Shown here: positions 40,996 through 49,833 of the stretch, in pieces | How the letters are laid out: the number at the start of each line of letters is the position of its first letter | Numbering within the stretch: position 1 is the stretch's first letter | Origin: Isoptericola sp. BMS4 | GTDB lineage: Bacteria > Actinomycetota > Actinomycetes > Actinomycetales > Cellulomonadaceae | DNA: 64,000 bases | Direction of reading: 5' to 3' | NCBI RefSeq assembly: GCF_011634835.1 | Contig: NZ_SIRP01000001.1 | Coordinates: 549,040-613,039 of the forward strand | The notes under the pieces: model-generated | The model's input: only the letters and a program-made list of their open reading frames with translations | The model's database searches: none | Told to the model about the DNA's origin: nothing | Position numbers and translations under genes: made by a program

Positions 40996-41943
40996 TCAGA
41001 CGGCCAGGTGGGCGGGGATCGGGAGCCGCGGCCCCCGCCGCGGCGCCTGCGGGCGCCGGTCGAGGAACAGCAGCCGCACCACGCGGTGCCGGTGCGGTGC
41101 GTACGGGGCGAGCAGCTGCAGCATGCCGTCGTCGTCGGTCCGCTCGCCCGTGAGCGCCCAGCCGACGGCCGCGGCCAGGTGGAAGTCGCCCACGGACACG
41201 GCGTCGGCGTCCCCGAGGGCGCGCTGCGCCACCTCCGCCGAGGTCCACACACCGACCCCCGGCACCAGCTCGAGCCTGCCGCGGGCCTCACCGCCCGGCA
41301 GGCCGGCGGCCTCCTCGAGGCGTGCCGTCACCCGCGCGCAGCGCGCGACCGTCGACGCGCGCCTCGGGTCCACCCCCGCGCGGTGCCACTCCCACACGGG
41401 CAGCGACGCCCAGGTGCGCGCGTCCGGGACCACGCGCATCCCCTCGGGCGCGGGCCCGGGCGCCGGTGTGCCGCGGCGCGTCACGAGCAGGCGCCACGCC
41501 CGGTGCGCGGTGACCACCTGCACCTTCTGCTCCAGCACGGCCGGGACCAGCGCCTCCATGACGCGCCCGCTGCGCGGCATGCGCATCCCAGCGGCCCGCA
41601 GCGCCGCCCGGCGCACCTGCGGGGGCGCGACGAACCCGGCGACGTCGTCGTGCTCGCCGAGCAGGTCGGGGAGCTGGCCGGCGGCCTGCCGCGCCCCCGG
41701 GCCCCACAGGTGCACGACGGCGGACCGCTCGCCGGTCGCCACGAGGCGCTGGGTGACGGGCCCGGACGGCAGCAGGGAGGTGCGCCACACGGCGCCGTCC
41801 GGCGTGCGGCGGACCGTCGGGTCGCCGGCGCCGTGGCGCAGCGGCGCGAGCGTCAGCCCCAGGTCGAGCGGCCGCTCCGAGACGTGCTCGACGACGAGGT
41901 CGGCCGCCTCGGCGGTCGCCGGGGCCGTCGGTGGGGCGGCCAT
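40996..41943 (-). CDS. DNA-3-methyladenine glycosylase II-like (HhH-GPD) protein
   Basis: A 315-residue AlkA-like glycosylase that should remove alkylated bases from DNA. The helix-hairpin-helix and catalytic Asp are in LVPGVGVWTSAEVAQRALG followed by DAVSVGDFHLAAAVGWAL (Asp of VGD). The preceding helix MEALVPAVLEQKVQVVTAHRAW is the family's AxxxQQx-like segment. The N-terminal third is a poorly conserved beta-rich part, as in AlkA. The ATG at 41943 overlaps the stop of the upstream RNase H gene (ATGA), so the two are cotranscribed, pairing two nucleic-acid repair activities. Confidence 0.9.
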   Translation of the reverse strand: MAAPPTAPATAEAADLVVEHVSERPLDLGLTLAPLRHGAGDPTVRRTPDGAVWRTSLLPSGPVTQRLVATGERSAVVHLWGPGARQAAGQLPDLLGEHDDVAGFVAPPQVRRAALRAAGMRMPRSGRVMEALVPAVLEQKVQVVTAHRAWRLLVTRRGTPAPGPAPEGMRVVPDARTWASLPVWEWHRAGVDPRRASTVARCARVTARLEEAAGLPGGEARGRLELVPGVGVWTSAEVAQRALGDADAVSVGDFHLAAAVGWALTGERTDDDGMLQLLAPYAPHRHRVVRLLFLDRRPQAPRRGPRLPIPAHLAV

Positions 41944-42539
41944 CAGTCGAACAGGGTGCCGAGCTCCCAGCCCCGCTCCCTCGCCCCGACGGTCTCGCGC
42001 GGACGCACGGACCCCGCGCCCGCCGACGTCGGCGCCTGCCCGGACGGGGCCGTGCCGCCGTCGGCGTCCGCGGGGGAGACGAGCAGCTCGTCCATGCCCC
42101 CGCGCCCGGCGCCCCAGTCCTGCGCCGCGAGCCCCGCGAGCTGCTCCGCGCGCTCGTTGAACGGGTCACCGACGTGCCCGCGCACCCACCGGAAACGGAC
42201 CGGCCCCTCGCGGCCCTCGATGGCCCGGTCGATGGCCTGCACCAGGTCGAGGTGCTGCACGTCGCCGCCCGCCGCCGTGCGCCAGCCCTGGCGCTTCCAG
42301 TCCTCCAGCCACTCGGAGGCGCAGCGGATCGCGTACTGCGAGTCGGACTCGACCAGCAGGGGTTCGGGGCCCGGGTGCGCCTCGATCGCGCGCAGCAGCG
42401 CGGTGAGATCGGCGACCTGGCCGGTGCCCGAGGCGGCGCCGCCCGAGTCGAAGCGGCCGCCCTCGTGGGCGATCCAGGCCCACCCGATCGCGCCGCCCGG
42501 GTCGTCCAGGCAGGAGCCGTCGGTGCTGACAATGATCAC
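41943..42539 (-). CDS. RNase HI-like protein with altered acidic active-site residues
   Basis: A 198-residue RNase H fold protein. VIIVSTDGSCLDDPGGAIGW gives the first Asp; GTGQVADLTALLRAI holds Asp where RNase HI has Glu (usual MEL); VESDSQYAI gives the third acid; and GHVGDPFNERAEQLAG has Glu where Asp is usual (usual NERADELA). So the four-carboxylate set D-E-D-D reads D-D-D-E. All carboxylates remain, but two are swapped in length. A Pro/Gly/Ala-rich tail of about 55 residues follows the domain. It would degrade RNA in RNA:DNA hybrids if active. The GTG at 42539 follows GAGGGA. Overlaps the AlkA-like gene. Confidence 0.88.
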   Translation of the reverse strand: MIIVSTDGSCLDDPGGAIGWAWIAHEGGRFDSGGAASGTGQVADLTALLRAIEAHPGPEPLLVESDSQYAIRCASEWLEDWKRQGWRTAAGGDVQHLDLVQAIDRAIEGREGPVRFRWVRGHVGDPFNERAEQLAGLAAQDWGAGRGGMDELLVSPADADGGTAPSGQAPTSAGAGSVRPRETVGARERGWELGTLFD

Positions 42540-42735
42540 GCCGGTGTCCCTCAGTGTCCCGATGTGCGCCCGGCGCCCCCGAGCGTCGCAGCCTATTGTG
42601 CCCCGAGCCGGTGACACTCCGGTGAACGCCCATGCCGGGCCGCGCGGCCGGCGCGGGAACGGAGTGCGGACGCCCGAATCCGGTCGCCCGTGCCCCCGGA
42701 ACCCGCGGACGGTCGCCCGCGGCGATGATGGCCCC

Positions 42736-43905
42736 ATGCACGCCCCCGATCCTGATCCCGACGCCGATACCGGACCCGCGCCCGGTCGCCCCGAGCGCAC
42801 GGCTGCCGACGTGCGGCGCTGGCGCCGCTACCTGGCCGACGAGCGCTCGGAGGCCGCCGTGTACCGCGACCTCGCGCGGCGCCGCTCCGGTGAGGAGCGC
42901 CAGATCCTGCTGGCGCTCGCCGAGGCCGAGCGACGGCACGAGCAGCACTGGCTGGACCTGCTGGGCGACGACGTCGGGCACCCGCTGCGCGGGGACGTCC
43001 GCACCCGCCTGCTCGGCTTCCTCGCGCGCCGGTTCGGCGGCGTCTTCGTGCTGGCGCTGGCGCAGCGGGCCGAGTCCCGCTCCACGTACGGCGAGGAGGA
43101 GTTCGCGACGGCCAGGATGGCCGCCGACGAGAAGATCCACGAGGAGGTGGTCCGGGGCCTCGCGACCCGCGGGCGCAACCGGCTGTCGGGCACGTTCCGC
43201 GCCGCCGTCTTCGGGGCGAACGACGGTCTCGTGTCCAACCTGGCGCTCGTCCTCGGCATCGGCGCGTCCGGGGTGTCGTCGCAGACCGTGCTGGTCACGG
43301 GCCTGGCGGGCCTGCTGGCCGGCGCGCTGTCGATGGGCGCCGGCGAGTTCGTCTCGGTCCGCTCGCAGCGCGAGCTGCTCGAAGCGTCGACGCCCGACCC
43401 CGGCAGCGCCCGGGCGCTGCCGGACCTCGACGTCGACGCGAACGAGCTCGCGCTGGTGTACCGGGCGCGGGGCATGGAGCCGGACGACGCGCAGGAGCGC
43501 GCCGACCGGGTGCTGGCCTCGCTCGGCGCCGCCGGCGCGGGCGACCACGACGGGATCGGTCACGGGTCCGGGCCGGCCGAGCGGCCGGGCGGCGAGGCGA
43601 CGGCGGACGACGACCACGAGACGCACGGGACGGCGTGGGGTGCCGCGTGGTCCAGCTTCTGCTTCTTCGCCTCGGGGGCGCTGATCCCCGTGCTGCCCTA
43701 TCTGCTCGGGCTCACCGGCGGGCAGGCGGTCCTGGTCGCGAGCGCCCTGGTCGGGCTGTCCCTGCTGGTCACGGGCGCGATCACCGGGCTGCTCTCGGGC
43801 ACGTCGCCGCTGACGCGGGCGCTGCGGCAGCTCGGCATCGGCTTCGGTGCGGCCGGCGCCACCTACGCGCTGGGCCTGCTGTTCGGGGCGTCGGGCGGGG
43901 TCTGA
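42736..43905 (+). CDS. Ferritin-like/VIT1 fusion membrane protein (MbfA-like)
   Basis: A 389-residue protein of the erythrin-vacuolar iron transport type. Residues 30-130 are a ferritin-like bundle with the iron-binding pattern DERSEAAVYRDLARR, E-x2-H in LLALAEAERRHEQHW and later DEKIHEEV. Residues from 150 are a CCC1/VIT1 membrane domain: FRAAVFGANDGLVSNLALVLG, SMGAGEFVSVRSQRELLE and, after a His/Asp-rich cytoplasmic loop, three helices to the C terminus (GALIPVLPYLLGL, LVTGAITGLLSGTSPL). Such proteins export iron or manganese under excess. The ATG at 42736 is six bases after GATGAT. Regulation by iron is likely but no Fur/IdeR box is apparent. Confidence 0.92.
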   Translation: MHAPDPDPDADTGPAPGRPERTAADVRRWRRYLADERSEAAVYRDLARRRSGEERQILLALAEAERRHEQHWLDLLGDDVGHPLRGDVRTRLLGFLARRFGGVFVLALAQRAESRSTYGEEEFATARMAADEKIHEEVVRGLATRGRNRLSGTFRAAVFGANDGLVSNLALVLGIGASGVSSQTVLVTGLAGLLAGALSMGAGEFVSVRSQRELLEASTPDPGSARALPDLDVDANELALVYRARGMEPDDAQERADRVLASLGAAGAGDHDGIGHGSGPAERPGGEATADDDHETHGTAWGAAWSSFCFFASGALIPVLPYLLGLTGGQAVLVASALVGLSLLVTGAITGLLSGTSPLTRALRQLGIGFGAAGATYALGLLFGASGGV

Positions 43906-44021
43906 CCGGCGAGTTCACCCGGTCCGTCCGTCCCGAATGCCGTTCACCCGTTGCGGTCGCCCCGGTGAACCGTCAGAGTGTCCTCTTGGGTGATCGGACA
44001 CCTGGCTTCGAAGGGGACCGA

Positions 44022-46787
44022 GTGGCGCGCAGCACGGGACGAGCGGTGGTGGCAGGCCGCCGCCGACGCTGGTTCGCGCGCGCCGCCGCGGCCGCGACCG
44101 GGCTGGTCGGAGCCGCTGCGCTGAGCGTGGCCGTGGCTGGTGGGGCGTCGGCCGACGACGGCCCGGCCCCTGGATCGCCCGACCCGCGCCCCGCCGCGAC
44201 CGGCGAGCGGGCCGACGCGGGCCCCCAGGACGACGCGTTCGGCGCGTCCGCGTCCGCCACGGACACCGGGGACACCGCGCAGGAGCCCGCGGGACGGTCG
44301 GACGACGGCCCCGGCGGCGACGCGACGCCGGCGGCCGAGGCGCCCCGGGAGCAGGGCCCGGCCGACGGCGGCACCGCGGCGACCGAGCAGCAGCCCGCCT
44401 CCTCCGCGGGCGACGACCGCACCGCCCGGGACGACGCGCGCACCGCGGACACGCCGACCGACGTCTCCGGGACGACGACGTCGGACGACACCGCCGCCGT
44501 CGAGCCTGACGAGACGGCCGACGCCGGCGACGCCGGCACCGACGAGCAGGTCGAGGCCGGCGCCGTCGAGCCCGACGAGACGGCTGACGGGGCCGAGCGG
44601 GCCGACGCGCCGGCCGCGGCCAGCAGCACGGGCGACCCCGACGGCGCGGTGCAGGACGCGCCGGCGCAGCAGGAGCGCTCCCGGTCCGGGTCCGCCGACG
44701 AGCAGGCCACGGACGAGCGGTCGACGCCCTCCGCGACGCAGGCGCCCGGCTCCACCCACGAGACCATGTCCCGGCACGACGAGCCGGCCGAGGGCGACGA
44801 GCGCGCCACCGCGACAGCCGCCGCCGCGACAGCCGCCGACGGCGCCGACGCCGCCGAGCGGTCGACAGAGGCCGCCGACGCCGCCCCGGGCACCGGCCCC
44901 GCCGACATCCCGTCCGGCCTCCGCCTGCTCGACGTCGTCGGCCAGGCGGACGCGGAGCGCCCGGCAGACTCCGCCACCGGCTCCGGAGCGTCCGGCACCG
45001 AGGGGCCCGACGGCCCGGCCGACGCCGACGCTCCCGCCGCGGACGACACCGACGGACCCGCCGGGGACGACGCCGCCCGGACCGTGACGGCGGACGGCGG
45101 GGCCGTGTCCGGCCTCGTGGCCGCGCTCCTCGGCACGGCCTCCGGCGAGGAGCAGGACGGTGACGCGCCGCATGGTGACGCCGAGGCCGGTGATGTCGAG
45201 ACCGGTGACGCTCCCTCCGTCGAGGACCCCACCGTGGACGACGGCACCCTGGACGACGGCATCGTGGGCGACCGGCCGACGGACGAGCTGCCCGCCGGCG
45301 CGGGGCCGGGGGAGGACGTCTCGGACGAGGACGCGCCCGCCGACGGCGTGCCGGCCGACACCCCCGCGGCGGTGCGCGGGGACGACGACGCCGGGCGAGG
45401 CGACGAGGGCGACGACGAGCGGGACGACGAGGCCGAGGGGCCGTCGGCCGACGGCGCGACGCCGACCGGCCCGGACCGGGCGTGGTCGCCCCTCGGGGGG
45501 CTGCTGAGCCTGCTCCTGCCCGGGCTGGCGGTCGGCGACGACGCCGGGCAGGCCCCGGTCCCCGCCACCGACGAAGGATCCGACGGTGAGCCGGGAGCGG
45601 ACGGCGCGTCCGGCCCGGCTCCGGACGCCCCGGCACCGGACGACCAGGCGGCGACCGGCGACCAGGCGGTGCCGGCGCCGGCGGACGGCGGAGGCCTGCT
45701 GTCGGGGCTCCTCACCGGGATCCTGGAGCCGGTCGGCGCGGTGACGTCTCCCGTCGGCGCGGTCGTCGAGGGGGTGACGTCTCCCGTCGGCGCCGTCGTC
45801 GAGGAGGCGACCTCGCCCGAGGGCGTCGCCGAGCCCGACGCGGGAACCGGCGCGGAGGCGGACCCGGACTCGGCCGGCGTCGAGTCCGAGGCCGGGACGC
45901 CGGACGCGCAGGCCCCGGCCGCCGAGAGGCCGGCGTCGGTCCTCGACCCGGTGGGCGGGCTGCTCGGTGCCGTGACGGCGCCGCTCGCGCCGGTCACCGA
46001 GGCGCTCGGCACCGTGATCCGTCCCGTGGTGGGGGTGCTCGAGCCCGTGCTGACGCCGGTGCTCGAGCCGGTCGGCGCGGTGGTCGGTGCCGTCACCGCC
46101 CCGCTCGCGCCCGTGCTGGACCCGGTGCTCGACGTCGTCGGCTCCGTGGTCGGGGCGCTCGAGCCCGTGCTGGAGCCGGTGCTGGACCTGGCCGACCCGA
46201 TCCTGTCCCCGGTGACCGACGTGCTCGCTCCGGTCACCGGTGGCGTCCTGGACCCGATCACCGACCCGATCACGGACCCGGCCGGCGACCCCGCCCCGGT
46301 GCCCGACGGCGCGGTCGACGCGCCGCAGGACGTCGCCCCGGCCCCGGCCGGCGACCCGGCGGAGCAGACCGCCACCGTCACCCCGGCCGTCGCGGCGCCC
46401 GACGCCCCCGAGACGCGGGACGCCGCTCCCGCCCAGGACGCCGAGCGCGCCGCCGCGGCGACGCCGGCGGCCGCCGGCGCCGCCCTGCCGGTGACGCTCC
46501 CGCAGGCGGCCCCCGCCGCGGCACCGGCCGACGTCGCGCCCGAGGAAGGCGCGGGCGTCACCGCCGGCGACGCCACGCCGGCCGGCGGCGACCTCGGCCC
46601 GGCCGTCAACACGGCCGGCGGCGGCGCGACCTCGGGCAGCCGAGCCGGTAACGGCGCCGGCGCCGACGCCCTGGCCGTCCTCGCCGGCGGGCCGGACGGC
46701 ACGGCCGCCTTCTGGCAGCTGCCCGTCACCGAGCGCACCGCTGACCTTCCCGCCCGCGCTGAAGACGTTCCCGTCTCCCCTGCCTGA
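44022..46787 (+). CDS. Large secreted low-complexity protein with hydrophobic Pro-Val repeats
   Basis: A 921-residue exported protein. The signal peptide is Arg-rich, then AAAAATGLVGAAALSVAVAGGASA (residues about 15-38). Residues 40-480 are almost entirely Ala, Asp, Glu, Gly, Thr and Pro, hence acidic and disordered. Short hydrophobic segments interrupt it (GLRLLDVVGQ, VSGLVAALLGTA, GLLSLLLPGLAVG). From about 570 to 770 comes a run of repeats such as VGAVTSPVGAVVEG and LEPVLEPVLDLADPIL, an alternation of Pro-Val and hydrophobic residues known from some actinomycete surface proteins. The C terminus is again Ala/Pro-rich; no LPxTG anchor is seen. GTG at 44022 follows AAGGGGA. A surface matrix or adhesin role is a guess. 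Confidence 0.82.
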   Translation: MARSTGRAVVAGRRRRWFARAAAAATGLVGAAALSVAVAGGASADDGPAPGSPDPRPAATGERADAGPQDDAFGASASATDTGDTAQEPAGRSDDGPGGDATPAAEAPREQGPADGGTAATEQQPASSAGDDRTARDDARTADTPTDVSGTTTSDDTAAVEPDETADAGDAGTDEQVEAGAVEPDETADGAERADAPAAASSTGDPDGAVQDAPAQQERSRSGSADEQATDERSTPSATQAPGSTHETMSRHDEPAEGDERATATAAAATAADGADAAERSTEAADAAPGTGPADIPSGLRLLDVVGQADAERPADSATGSGASGTEGPDGPADADAPAADDTDGPAGDDAARTVTADGGAVSGLVAALLGTASGEEQDGDAPHGDAEAGDVETGDAPSVEDPTVDDGTLDDGIVGDRPTDELPAGAGPGEDVSDEDAPADGVPADTPAAVRGDDDAGRGDEGDDERDDEAEGPSADGATPTGPDRAWSPLGGLLSLLLPGLAVGDDAGQAPVPATDEGSDGEPGADGASGPAPDAPAPDDQAATGDQAVPAPADGGGLLSGLLTGILEPVGAVTSPVGAVVEGVTSPVGAVVEEATSPEGVAEPDAGTGAEADPDSAGVESEAGTPDAQAPAAERPASVLDPVGGLLGAVTAPLAPVTEALGTVIRPVVGVLEPVLTPVLEPVGAVVGAVTAPLAPVLDPVLDVVGSVVGALEPVLEPVLDLADPILSPVTDVLAPVTGGVLDPITDPITDPAGDPAPVPDGAVDAPQDVAPAPAGDPAEQTATVTPAVAAPDAPETRDAAPAQDAERAAAATPAAAGAALPVTLPQAAPAAAPADVAPEEGAGVTAGDATPAGGDLGPAVNTAGGGATSGSRAGNGAGADALAVLAGGPDGTAAFWQLPVTERTADLPARAEDVPVSPA
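45742..45806 (+). repeat. Two ~33-bp tandem repeats in the secreted low-complexity gene
   Basis: gtgacgtctcccgtcggcg with its following gcggtcgtcgag occurs twice in succession, encoding VTSPVGAVVE twice. Confidence 0.75.
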
Positions 46788-46872
46788 CGTGTGGCCCCGT
46801 CGCGCCCTGAGGCGCGCGGCAAGCCCGCCGTCGGCGCTCGCCGTCGGCGACCCACGCCAGCCAGGAGAGCTC

Positions 46873-47109
46873 ATGCACACCTCTGTCCACCGCGTGCCGC
46901 GGACCTGTGACCGGGTCCTCGTCGGCACGGTCGCGGCGCACCGCGCCGACGACGTCCCCGCGCGACTGCCCGCCGAGACGACGACCGACCCGGGCCGCGG
47001 CCCGCAGGAGTCGCCGTACGACGACATGCTCGCGTCGTCCCTGCTGCTGCACAGCGCCCTGACCGGCCGCCGCCCCGCGGCCGTGCCCGCCCCGCGCCAC
47101 GCCCGCTGA
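46873..47109 (+). CDS. Unknown 78-residue protein
   Basis: A short gene 85 bases downstream of the large secreted protein. AGGAGA (46863-46868) at good distance supports the ATG at 46873. The product is basic at both ends, has no signal peptide or membrane helix, and contains a Ser/Tyr/Asp patch (SPYDDMLASSLLLHSAL). Similar codon use to neighbours. It may be cotranscribed with the upstream gene; function unknown. Confidence 0.6.
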   Translation: MHTSVHRVPRTCDRVLVGTVAAHRADDVPARLPAETTTDPGRGPQESPYDDMLASSLLLHSALTGRRPAAVPAPRHAR

Positions 47110-47351
47110 CGCCGGCCGGGCGCGGTGCGGTCACGGGCCACCACTGGGGAGGTGGTCCGTGGCCGCTCCGTCCCGGCCGGACCGGGCGAGGGTGCAGCAG
47201 GGCGCAGGGGGCTCGGCCGCACCCGTCACAGCACCGGATCCGGCAAGGGAGATCGGAGCGGTCCCGGGCGGACGTCGCCTGGACCGGGGGGAACAGGAAT
47301 GACCCGCCCGGGACCGCTCGGTGAAGGAAAGGAGATCTAGGCTGGGCACTC
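47110..47351. other. 242-bp intergenic region
   Basis: A weak hairpin (ccaccac near 47139, gtggt near 47152) may end the upstream unit. The -10 TAGGCT of the MFS gene lies at 47338-47343, eight bases before its GTG. No other feature seen. Confidence 0.5.
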
Positions 47352-48661
47352 GTGCCCCGTCTCGTCGCCGACCTCACCCCGCTACGCGTGTCTCCGGCAT
47401 ATCGCCGGTTGTGGTGGGGACTCGGCATCTCGAACGTCGGCACCCAGGTCACCGTCGTGGCGGTGGGCCTGCAGGTCTACGAGCTGACGCGCTCCACGCT
47501 GGCCGTGGGCACGCTCGGCCTCGCGGCCCTGGTGCCGCTGGTCGCGCTCGGCCTCTACGGCGGGGCGCTCGTGGACCACTACGACCGCCGCACCGTGTCG
47601 CTGCTCGCGTCGTCGGTGCTGTGGCTGGTGACCGCGGCCATCGCCGTCCAGGCGTGGCTCGACGTCGGGTCGGTCACCCTGCTGTACGGGCTCGTCGCCC
47701 TGCAGTCGGCGGCGTTCGCGATCAACAACCCGGCGCGCACCGCGATCATCCCGCGGCTGCTGGAGCCCCGGCTCATGCCGGCGGCCAACGCGCTGCAGAC
47801 GCTGACGTTCAACGTGGCGCTCACCGGCGGCCCGCTGATCGGCGCCGCCCTCGTGGGCTGGGCCGGGTACGGGTGGGCGTACACCCTCGACACGGTGCTG
47901 TTCACGGCCGCGCTGTGGGCCGTGTGGCGCCTGCCGAGCATCCCGCCGGAACCGGCGCCCGGGGACGGGGTGGGCGCCGCACCGGGCGCGCGGCGGCGGC
48001 CCGTCGGCCTGCGGTCCGTGCTCGACGGGCTGCGGTACCTCGCCACCCAGCCCAACGTGCGCACGACGTTCGTCGTCGACCTGGCGGCGACCGTCCTGGC
48101 CTTCCCCCGCGTCCTGTGGCCGGCGGCCGGCGTCGTGTACCTCGGGGGAGGGGAGACGACGACGGGCTGCTGGCGGGCGGGTTCGCCGTCGGGGGAGTCC
48201 TGGCGAGCGTGCTCTCGGGCGGCCTGGTGCGCATGCGCTGGCAGGGGCGGATCATCGTCTGGGCGATCACCTCCTGGGGGCTGTGCATCGCCGCGTTCGG
48301 CGCCGTCCTCGTGGCGGTGGGACCGACCACGCCCGACGGCGTCGTGTGGGCCGCGGTCGCGGCCGCCGTGCTGGCGCTCGCGCTGGCCGGGGCCTCGGAC
48401 GCGATCTCGTCCGTGTTCCGCCAGTCCATCCTGCAGACCGCCACCCCCGACCACCTGCGCGGCCGGCTGCAGGGCGTCTTCATCGTCGTCGTGGCGGGCG
48501 GGCCCCGGCTGGGCGAGCTGGTGCTGGGCGGCGAGGCGTCGTGGATCGGCGAGGGCTGGGCCGCCGTGGTCGGGGGCCTGGCCTGCGTCGCCGTCCTGTG
48601 GGTCGTCGTGGCGACCCAGCGCCGCTTCTGGCGGTACGACGCGCTGCACCCCGAACCGTAG
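47352..48661 (+). pseudogene. MFS exporter (EntS-like) broken by a frameshift
   Basis: A 12-helix MFS transporter of the EntS/macrolide-efflux type read from GTG 47352: the N-terminal half (YRRLWWGLGISNVGTQVTVVA, ALQSAAFAINNPARTAIIPRL, the family's typical motif) is intact to PAAGVVYLGGG near 48144. The second half (DDGLLAGGFAVGGVLASVL through QGVFIVVVAGGPRLGELVLGG to the stop at 48661) is in another frame, and the original frame reads into nonsense beyond that point. One base is missing (or two extra) in the G-rich stretch tcgggggaggggag around 48143-48153. Either a recent pseudogene or a sequencing error in a homopolymer. TAGGCT eight bases upstream suggests a leaderless start. Confidence 0.85.
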
Positions 48662-48751
48662 CGACGGCGCGCGGTCGCCGTGGGGATCGGCGAGGATCGA
48701 CACGACGACGCGGTCCACCGACGACACGGTCCACGGAACCGGGGAGGGACG

Positions 48752-49732
48752 ATGCGGGCGATCGTGCAGGACGCCTACGGGGGCCCGGAGGTGCTGCGGC
48801 TCGCGGACGTCGACCCGCCCGCGCCCGGCGTCGGGCAGGTGCGGCTGCGGGTCCGGGCGGCGGCCCTCGACGCGTCGGTCTGGTACCTGCTGCGGGGCCG
48901 CCCCCGCGTGGTGCGGCTCGGCGCGGGCCTGCGGCGTCCTCGCGTGCGGGTGCCCAGCCAGGAGCTGGTCGGGGTCGTGGAGGCCGTGGGCCCGGGGGTG
49001 CGCCGCGTCTCCGTGGGCGACGAGGCCTTCGGGACGGGGCGCGGCGCGTTCGCCGAGCTCGCGCTCGCCGCGGAGAACCGCCTCGCCCCGCTGCCGCCGG
49101 GCGTGCCGGCCGAGGCGGCGGCCACGCTGGGCGTCTCGGGGACGACTGCGCTGCAGGCGGTGCAGGACGCGGGCGAGGTGCGCGCCGGGCACCGGGTGCT
49201 CGTCACCGGCGCGGGCGGCGGCGTGGGGTCGTTCGTCGTCGCGCTCGCCACGGCGCGCGGCGCCGAGGTGACCGCCGTCGCGGGGCCCGGTAAGGCCGAC
49301 CTGGTGACCCGGCTCGGCGCCGCCCGGACGATCGACTACACCCGTGAGCCGCTCGATGCCGCGGGGGCGCACGACGTCGTGATCGACGTGGCGGGGAACC
49401 GGCCGCTGCGCGTGCTGCGCGAGGTGCTCGCCCCCCGCGGCATCCTCGTGCTGGTCGGCGCGGGCGTCGCCACCACGGGGTTCCTCGGAGGGGCGGAGCG
49501 CCAGCTGCGCGGGGCGCTGCTCTCGCCGTTCACCCGGCAGCGGATCCGCGGCATGATCGGCATCTCGCAGCCGGACGACCTGCAGACCCTCGCGGCGATG
49601 GTCGCCGACGGGCGCCTGCGGCCCGCCGTCGAGCGGGTGGTCGCACTGGAGGACGTGCCTGACGCGGTCCGCGAGCTGGGGCGCGGGCACGCGAGCGGCA
49701 AGACCGTCGTCATCCCCTCGCTGGTCAGGTAG
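48752..49732 (+). CDS. Zinc-type alcohol dehydrogenase/quinone-oxidoreductase-like protein
   Basis: A 326-residue medium-chain dehydrogenase of the quinone-oxidoreductase group, without the catalytic zinc ligands. VLRLADVDPPAPGVGQVRLRV at the N terminus, then EAVGPGVRRVSVGDEAFG (GroES-like fold) and the NADPH site VLVTGAGGGVGSFVVALATAR (about residue 150) followed by a Rossmann fold. Activity on quinones or enones with NADPH is likely. GGGGAGGG before the ATG at 48752 is a good ribosome-binding site. The stop TAG (49730-49732) lies in a palindromic element arm. It may be cotranscribed with the broken MFS gene 90 bases upstream. Confidence 0.9.
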   Translation: MRAIVQDAYGGPEVLRLADVDPPAPGVGQVRLRVRAAALDASVWYLLRGRPRVVRLGAGLRRPRVRVPSQELVGVVEAVGPGVRRVSVGDEAFGTGRGAFAELALAAENRLAPLPPGVPAEAAATLGVSGTTALQAVQDAGEVRAGHRVLVTGAGGGVGSFVVALATARGAEVTAVAGPGKADLVTRLGAARTIDYTREPLDAAGAHDVVIDVAGNRPLRVLREVLAPRGILVLVGAGVATTGFLGGAERQLRGALLSPFTRQRIRGMIGISQPDDLQTLAAMVADGRLRPAVERVVALEDVPDAVRELGRGHASGKTVVIPSLVR

Positions 49733-49791
49733 TGCTTCCCGTGCGCCGGTAGTGCCCGGCGGGACCTGCTCCGGAACGCAAGGCACTACCT
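49727..49791. repeat. Palindromic element (aggtagtgc type) holding a stop codon
   Basis: AGGTAGTGC (49727-49735) pairs with GCACTACCT (49783-49791); a second copy ggtagtgcc lies between at 49748-49756. The TAG stop of the oxidoreductase is in the left arm. A third sequence type of palindrome in this window. Confidence 0.7.
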
Positions 49792-49833
49792 CGTGAGGTG
49801 TGACAGCTGCTCGGATGCGGGACGATGCTGGCC

